This document shows, piece after piece, positions 34,364 through 38,674 of a stretch of DNA of 38,674 nt. This DNA comes from Flavobacteriales bacterium. GTDB lineage: Bacteria > Bacteroidota > Bacteroidia > Flavobacteriales > Flavobacteriaceae. The position numbers and the translations under genes were made by a program. The notes below the pieces were generated by a model. The model had not been told where the DNA came from. It made no database searches and worked only from the letters and a program-made list of their open reading frames with translations. Numbering within the stretch: the first letter of the stretch is position 1; the number at the start of each line of letters is the position of its first letter. The stretch is taken from positions 1 to 38,674 of the forward strand of contig JAMOMQ010000095.1 in the NCBI GenBank assembly GCA_027066995.1, written 5' to 3'.

Positions 34364-34753
34364 ATGCCAACAATTAATTTGACATTACAAAAATTTAAAG
34401 ACGAAATTTTTGATTACGAAAACGAAAAAGAATGGAAATACAAAGGTGATGTGCCTGCCATTATTGATTTTTGGGCAGATTGGTGTCAACCTTGTAAAAT
34501 GGTTGCCCCTATCATGGAAAACCTTTCTAATAAATATGAAGGTAAATTAAAAGTTTACAAAGTAGATACTGAAAAAGAAAGAGAATTGGCCGGTATGTTC
34601 GGTATCAGAAGCATTCCCAGCATCTTATTTATTCCTACCGAAGGGACTCCTATGATGCAGCCCGGTGCTTTACCCGAAAATGTTTATGATGAAATCATCA
34701 AAAAAGAACTTTTTAAAGAAGAAGGCGAAGAAGCCAAAAAAGATGATAAATAA
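34364..34753 (+). CDS. trxA: thioredoxin
   Basis: 129 residues, cytoplasmic. The active site is WADWCQPCK (Cys41 and Cys44), with Gln-Pro rather than the usual Gly-Pro, and the cis-proline is in RSIPSILF. An Asp in VDTEKE and the C-terminal PGALPENVYDEII complete the fold. A charged, Lys/Glu-rich tail of about 15 residues extends beyond the normal thioredoxin end. It reduces protein disulfides. It is monocistronic, with its own promoter and terminator. Confidence 0.92.
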   Translation: MPTINLTLQKFKDEIFDYENEKEWKYKGDVPAIIDFWADWCQPCKMVAPIMENLSNKYEGKLKVYKVDTEKERELAGMFGIRSIPSILFIPTEGTPMMQPGALPENVYDEIIKKELFKEEGEEAKKDDK

Positions 34754-34776
34754 TTCAATCTTTAAACAAGATAATT

Positions 34777-34806
34777 AAGCCTCTGCAACAAACAGGGGCT
34801 TTTTTT
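34777..34806 (+). terminator. terminator of the thioredoxin gene
   Basis: Arms AAGCCTCTG (34777-34785) and CAGGGGCTT (34793-34801) pair with one G-U pair, followed by six T. Confidence 0.85.
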
Positions 34807-34820
34807 ATGAAAAAATCATT

Positions 34821-34828
34821 TATTTTTG
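34821..34828 (+). promoter_or_regulatory. -7 box of folB
   Basis: TATTTTTG matches TAnnTTTG, with transcription expected near 34834 and the ATG at 34844. This supports the ATG over a TTG at 34826. Confidence 0.5.
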
Positions 34829-34843
34829 CTATTAAAATTTTAT

Positions 34844-35200
34844 ATGGGATATCTTATTTTGTCAAATATCAAAACCTACAGTTATCACGGCTGTATGGAT
34901 GAAGAAGAAAAAATCGGGGCGGAATTTCGCACCGATATCAAAGTAAAAACCAATTTGACTCCGGCAGCAGAAACGGATAATTTGGAATATGGTTTAGATT
35001 ATACACGCCTTAACGAAATTGTCATGGCACAAATGAAACAACGTGCCAAACTGATGGAAACCGTGGCGCTGCGTATTATCAATTGTGTTTTAAACGAATT
35101 TGACATAGCCGAAGCTGTTGAAGTCAAAGTTACCAAACTCAATCCGCCTGTCGGTGGAAATATAGAGGCTGTTAGTGTGGTTATGAAAAAAAGCCGTTAA
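34844..35200 (+). CDS. folB: dihydroneopterin aldolase
   Basis: 118 residues from ATG at 34844, the normal FolB length; an upstream TTG at 34826 would overlap the promoter. Visible are YSYHGCMDEEEKIGAEF with the catalytic Glu region (about 20-22), DYTRLNEIV, METVALRI and KVTKLNPPVGG with the catalytic Lys. It converts 7,8-dihydroneopterin to 6-hydroxymethyldihydropterin in folate synthesis. No other folate genes are nearby. Confidence 0.92.
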   Translation: MGYLILSNIKTYSYHGCMDEEEKIGAEFRTDIKVKTNLTPAAETDNLEYGLDYTRLNEIVMAQMKQRAKLMETVALRIINCVLNEFDIAEAVEVKVTKLNPPVGGNIEAVSVVMKKSR

Positions 35201-35203
35201 GGG

Positions 35204-35235
35204 TTTGGTCAGCTTTTAAAAAAAGTGTAAATTTG
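35204..35235 (+). promoter_or_regulatory. promoter of tRNA-Cys
   Basis: TTTG (35204-35207) and TAAATTTG (35228-35235) with a 20-base spacer, immediately after the folB stop. Transcription would start near 35241, about 9 bases before the tRNA. Confidence 0.7.
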
Positions 35236-35249
35236 TATCCCTAAAAAAA

Positions 35250-35320
35250 GGCACCTTGGCCGAGTGGCTAGGCAGCGGTCTGCAAAACCGTTTACAGCAG
35301 TTCGAATCTGCTAGGTGCCT
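35250..35320 (+). tRNA. tRNA-Cys(GCA)
   Basis: 71 nt. The acceptor arms GGCACCT and AGGTGCC pair fully. The anticodon stem GCGGT/ACCGT holds the loop CTGCAAA, giving anticodon GCA. The discriminator base is T, as expected for cysteine, and the T loop is TTCGAAT. CCA is not encoded. Confidence 0.95.
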
Positions 35321-35328
35321 CTACCATA

Positions 35329-35360
35329 AAAGACTGTTCATCTCATTTGAGCAGTCTTTT
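35329..35360 (+). terminator. terminator of tRNA-Cys
   Basis: Arms AAGACTG-TTCA and TGAG-CAGTCTT pair around a short loop, followed by six T. It lies 8 bases after the tRNA. Confidence 0.75.
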
Positions 35361-35426
35361 TTATATCATTTTAGTTCAAAGAAAAGGAATTGTTTTATTA
35401 CTATATAAAAAAAACGCAGTAATCCG

Positions 35427-35434
35427 TAACTTTG
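35427..35434 (+). promoter_or_regulatory. orphan -7 box in the gap before the convergent kinase gene
   Basis: TAACTTTG is an exact TAnnTTTG match reading rightward, but no TTTG is suitably placed at -33 and only 18- and 12-codon frames follow before the convergent kinase gene. It may be fortuitous, or start a short or antisense RNA. Confidence 0.25.
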
Positions 35435-35525
35435 GAATGAACAAATATTTTTTAATACGGATAGAATGGAAAAGAAAAAATATAACAGACTAATATGTAT
35501 GTAATAATGGCATTAGTTATAAACA

Positions 35526-37031
35526 TTAATGATAGGGCAAATAAATTTCGACGCGGGTGCCGGCAGGTTGTCCTTCGTCATTATACAAATCGATATAGTT
35601 TAACTTAAACTTGTGTTTAAAGGCTTGTGTATAAACATTTAAACGATCTTCGGTAATTTTAAGCCCCATAGATTCCTTTTTTAAGTGTATGTTTTTTTTC
35701 CGATTGATATGTTGTGCTTTGGCCCTGCCAATACCGTTATCTTCTATGGTTATTTTTATATAAGGAGATATTTTTTCTATTTGCAATTTTAAACTTTTAT
35801 AACCTTTTTTAGGCGCCAAACCATGCCAAATGGCATTCTCTATAATCGCTTGAAAAATCATAGGCGGCACTTTTATTTGGTTAACATCTATATCGGGGTC
35901 GATATCTACGGTAAAATTTATTTCGTTGTTAAACCTCATATTTTCAACTTCAACATACAGTCGCATTAAATCCAATTCATTTTTTAACGAAGTTTCGGGC
36001 AACTTGGCGACCTCTAAAACCATTCTGATGAGCTTGGCGAATTTGGTCAGGTAAGTAACTGCCAATTTTTGTTCGTTTTTAATAATATAATTCTTAATGG
36101 AATTAAGTGCATTAAATAAAAAATGTGGATTCATTTGAGCTTGAACCGCTTGCAAACGCAATTGTAATATTTGTTTGGAATAGGCCAAAGCCAATTTTTT
36201 TTGTTCCACCATTTGCTTTTCCTGCTTCAAACTGTTTATCATTGCTCTTTTGTCTGAAATTTCTTGTCCTAATTTTTCGGCCAATGTGGTTTGTAACTTC
36301 AAATTTTCACGATGTTCTTTGATAATCAACTCTTGCCACAAGTTTTTTTCTTCCAAAATAATTTTTTGTTTATAACCCAAACCCAGTGCAAATAAAATCA
36401 TTTCAAAAGCTGTGGCACCGTAAAATAAAACCCTAAAAGGCCGGCCGGTATAGGTTAAATAATGTGAATAGCTGGTTACAATAAGGTAAGTACCGGCACC
36501 AATCAACAAATAATATTTAACCGGCGATTTGGAGCGGTAAACCAAGTATAAAATATATAACGATAAAACAAAAATAACCGGTAAAAAAATAAAATTATAC
36601 GTTTGCTTTAATATGGTATTATCTTGTTTAACAGCTGCTATTAAAGTCAATAATACTATAAAAACAAAGTTGACTTTTATAAATTTGATAAGATAGGCAT
36701 GAAACTTAGGATAATATTTGGAAAAATCAACAAAAGTAATGGCAAAAAGCACATAAGTAATAGAATATATCCATTTTATAGGATCATATAAAAAAATTAA
36801 ATAAAGTTTATAATCTTCAAAAATATCGGCTAAAATAAAATGCTTGGCCCTGTGAAATGTGTATATAAAAATCAACAGGGCATATAATGCGTAATAAAGA
36901 TATACTTTATTTTTGTTTTGAAAATATAACAATAAATGATACAAACCCAAGGCCAAAAGAAAACCCGAAATAAAAATCACTATACCATTATCTTGCGGTT
37001 GTGACAGGGCTTGTATCCAATGAATTTTCAT
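35526..37031 (-). CDS. LytS/YehU-type sensor histidine kinase with 7TM input domain
   Basis: 501 residues from ATG at 37031 (MKIHWIQALSQ); a TTG at 37046 is less likely. About seven transmembrane helices fill the first 220 residues (7TM-DISM-like), followed by a long coiled coil (about 225-290). The His_kinase domain has QMNPHFLFNALNSIKNYI with phospho-acceptor His303, and an ATPase domain with ENAIWHG and DNGIGR. It is encoded 16 bases after the LytTR regulator, its presumed partner. The signal is unknown; no extracellular N-terminal domain of the DISMED2 type is evident. Confidence 0.92.
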   Translation of the reverse strand: MKIHWIQALSQPQDNGIVIFISGFLLALGLYHLLLYFQNKNKVYLYYALYALLIFIYTFHRAKHFILADIFEDYKLYLIFLYDPIKWIYSITYVLFAITFVDFSKYYPKFHAYLIKFIKVNFVFIVLLTLIAAVKQDNTILKQTYNFIFLPVIFVLSLYILYLVYRSKSPVKYYLLIGAGTYLIVTSYSHYLTYTGRPFRVLFYGATAFEMILFALGLGYKQKIILEEKNLWQELIIKEHRENLKLQTTLAEKLGQEISDKRAMINSLKQEKQMVEQKKLALAYSKQILQLRLQAVQAQMNPHFLFNALNSIKNYIIKNEQKLAVTYLTKFAKLIRMVLEVAKLPETSLKNELDLMRLYVEVENMRFNNEINFTVDIDPDIDVNQIKVPPMIFQAIIENAIWHGLAPKKGYKSLKLQIEKISPYIKITIEDNGIGRAKAQHINRKKNIHLKKESMGLKITEDRLNVYTQAFKHKFKLNYIDLYNDEGQPAGTRVEIYLPYH

Positions 37032-37047
37032 ATATAAAGAAGTCAAA

Positions 37048-37800
37048 TTAAGAGATGTTTAAAGCCTCAAAAATTTGTTTTCTGTGACTTCTGGAGATAG
37101 GAATTATTTTTTTATTGCTCAAAACTACTTCGCCCGAGCCTTGCCTGATGACTTCTTGCACTTCATTTAAATTAATAATGTATGATTTATGAATTCTTAC
37201 AAAAACTTCTTTAGGCAACAACTCTTCTATGTGCTTGATACTTTTGGACACCAAATGATCGTCACCGTTTTTCATAAAAACCGTCGTATAGCTTCCATCG
37301 GATTTGCAATATAAAATATCCGCCGGTTCTACCAATAATACTTTATTGTTTAAACTCAAAGGCACCTTCTTTTGACGTTCTATAGTGCTTTTGACAAGTT
37401 TATCCAACACCGTTTCAATATTTTTTGTAGAACTATTATTTTGTTGCCTTATTTTTACTTTTTCAATAGCCTGAACCAAATCGTCAGGATCAACAGGTTT
37501 AAGCAGATAATCAATGGCATTAGCCTTAAAAGCCTGAATGGCATACTGGTTATAAGCAGTGGTTATAATTAAGTCAAAGTTTTTATAATCAAGTAGTTGT
37601 AAAAGTTGAAAACCGTCGATTTCGGGCATTTCAATATCTAAAAAAACCAAATCCGGTTTTAAATAATTAATACCGCTCACAGCATCTTTGGGATTAGAAA
37701 AAGTTTCAATAACTTTAACATCTTTGGTAAAATTTTCTATTTCCCATTGCAAGCTTTCTATAGCCAATTGCTCATCATCTACAATCACAGCTTTAATCAT
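37048..37800 (-). CDS. LytTR family response regulator
   Basis: 250 residues from ATG at 37800 (MIKAVIVDDEQ), since the longer frame to 37854 adds sequence unlike a receiver domain and overlaps the -7 box. The receiver has Asp8, Asp9 and phospho-acceptor Asp55 in LVFLDIEMP, then TTAYNQYA and LLKPVD. The C-terminal LytTR DNA-binding domain (about 150-250) shows ILYCKSDGSYTTVFMKNG, FVRIHKSYIINL and ISRSHRKQIF. It is the first gene of the kinase-regulator transcript and faces the OmpA-like gene across a 444-base gap. Confidence 0.93.
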   Translation of the reverse strand: MIKAVIVDDEQLAIESLQWEIENFTKDVKVIETFSNPKDAVSGINYLKPDLVFLDIEMPEIDGFQLLQLLDYKNFDLIITTAYNQYAIQAFKANAIDYLLKPVDPDDLVQAIEKVKIRQQNNSSTKNIETVLDKLVKSTIERQKKVPLSLNNKVLLVEPADILYCKSDGSYTTVFMKNGDDHLVSKSIKHIEELLPKEVFVRIHKSYIINLNEVQEVIRQGSGEVVLSNKKIIPISRSHRKQIFEALNIS

Positions 37801-37823
37801 AATCTTTCTACTTTTAATAATCT

Positions 37824-37831
37824 CAAATTTA
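37824..37831 (-). promoter_or_regulatory. -7 box of the LytTR operon
   Basis: TAAATTTG on the minus strand matches TAnnTTTG, with transcription expected near 37818, 18 bases before the ATG. No TTTG at -33 is seen. Confidence 0.45.
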
Positions 37832-38206
37832 TAAAAAATAAATAGGTTTGACACTTATAACCTATAAATTGCATGTTATATTTTATATAATACCATTTTT
37901 TTACCATCAAAGGTTATTATTGTTTAAAATTTGAAGAAAAGTTAATTTATAAATTCAGATAAGTTATTTGTAAAATAAATCATACGCCTTATAAAGTTTT
38001 CAAATCCTTAGAAAAGCATATTTTTAGCTTTGCAAGCAAAAAGTAATTATTCCAATTTAAAAAAACATCTCAGATAAAACTTAATCTTAATCATTATATA
38101 CAATGAATATTTACTATTATAAATTTAGGCCTTTAATAATTAAAATAACCCTTTTGGGTGATAAAAAATCATACTAAAAAATGCCTTTTAACAAATAGTT
38201 ACTGTT

Positions 38207-38214
38207 TATTTTTG
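38207..38214 (+). promoter_or_regulatory. -7 box of the OmpA-like gene
   Basis: TATTTTTG matches TAnnTTTG exactly, placed about 30 bases before the ATG at 38245. The -33 region has TTTTAAC rather than TTTG. Confidence 0.5.
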
Positions 38215-38244
38215 TACAGATTCTTAACTCAAAAACATAATCAT

Positions 38245-38674
38245 ATGAAATTACTTAAAGCAATAATATTTAGTTTTTTATTGGCCGGCATATCACCGCA
38301 AACACATGCCCAATTTTTTAAAAAAATAGCAAATCATGCCAAAGAAAAAGTCAAACGCGAAGCTGAACGAAGAACAGAAAGACGTGTTGACAAAGGCATA
38401 GACAAAACCTTTGACAAAGCCGAAGGTGAAATAGACGGCAAAAATAAATCCGGCAAAAAAAACAAAAAAACAAAAAAGAAAAACCAAAGCAATCAAACAG
38501 CTAATACACAAAAAAATACTATAAAAAAGACAACTGCCAACCCACAGCCTAAACTGGTTTGGAGCCGTTATGATTTTGTCCCCGGCGACACGGTCATATT
38601 TGAAGACGGTCCCGCAGACGACGAAGAAGTAGGCGAATTTCCCAGTCGTTGGGACTTAAAAGAAGGCAACGCCG
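38245..38674 (+). CDS. OmpA-family-like envelope protein, N-terminal part, truncated by the window end
   Basis: The first 143 residues are visible. A signal peptide (MKLLKAIIFSFLLAGISPQTHAQ) is followed by a very basic, low-complexity segment (about 24-100, rich in Lys, Arg, Glu, Asn; KVKREAERRTERRVDKGIDK then KNKSGKKNKKTKKKNQ). After it comes SRYDFVPGDTVIFEDGP and GEFPSRWDLKEGNA, a block typical of Bacteroidota OmpA-family proteins whose peptidoglycan-binding OmpA domain lies further on. That domain is beyond the window, so the call is provisional. Confidence 0.7.
   Translation, partial: MKLLKAIIFSFLLAGISPQTHAQFFKKIANHAKEKVKREAERRTERRVDKGIDKTFDKAEGEIDGKNKSGKKNKKTKKKNQSNQTANTQKNTIKKTTANPQPKLVWSRYDFVPGDTVIFEDGPADDEEVGEFPSRWDLKEGNA

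Larger units (their letters stand above)
37801..38244. other. AT-rich divergent intergenic region
   Basis: 444 bases without a gene between the LytTR regulator and the OmpA-like gene. Besides the two -7 boxes at its edges, a second exact rightward match, TAGCTTTG (38025-38032), lies about 210 bases before the OmpA-like ATG. A weak hairpin AACCC-TTTT-GGGTG lies near 38148-38160. LytTR proteins bind direct repeats, but I could not pick out a convincing pair by eye. Confidence 0.4.

Overview
The window comes from an AT-rich member of the Bacteroidota, most likely Flavobacteriia. The evidence is a fused CcoN-CcoO oxidase subunit, a DNA polymerase III alpha subunit with a built-in exonuclease, two proteins with type IX secretion (T9SS) C-terminal sorting domains, a WCQPC thioredoxin, an M1 aminopeptidase with a sorting domain, and repeated matches to the Bacteroidota promoter (-33 TTTG, -7 TAnnTTTG) instead of sigma-70 boxes. 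Species cannot be named from the sequence.

Layout. 1-6.3 kb (minus strand): a cbb3-type cytochrome c oxidase operon, ccoS-ccoNO-ccoQ-ccoP-ccoG-ccoH-tauE-like, starting at a good promoter near 6250 and ending in a terminator at 146-180; two strong hairpins bracket ccoG. 6.4-10.4 kb: a Mn/Fe superoxide dismutase (minus) divergent from an AddA-like UvrD helicase-nuclease (plus). 10.5-20.6 kb: a minus-strand block flanked by two inverted copies of one 244-bp mobile element. The block holds a penicillin acylase, a thioesterase, a NarL-type two-component system, a two-gene secreted-protein operon (a YadA-head-like repeat protein and a T9SS cargo) and a K+-dependent membrane pyrophosphatase. 20.8-22.3 kb (plus): an ECF sigma factor, a small membrane protein and a periplasmic Spy-like protein. 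22.3-24.5 kb (minus): a palindromic repeat, a LysE-type exporter, tRNA-Leu(UAG) and a GNAT-fold protein. 24.5-35.4 kb (plus): M1 aminopeptidase, recX, glutaminase, dnaE, a small hypothetical protein, a MATE transporter, thioredoxin, folB and tRNA-Cys. 35.5-37.8 kb (minus): a LytS/LytTR two-component pair, divergent from the start of an OmpA-like envelope protein cut by the window end.

Most genes are chromosomal housekeeping genes. The accessory signals are the pair of inverted 244-bp elements, a second 127-bp palindromic element, the secreted-protein operon next to a sensor kinase, and a few small or leader-like features in the intergenic spaces. I saw no CRISPR array, prophage, defence island or full insertion sequence.
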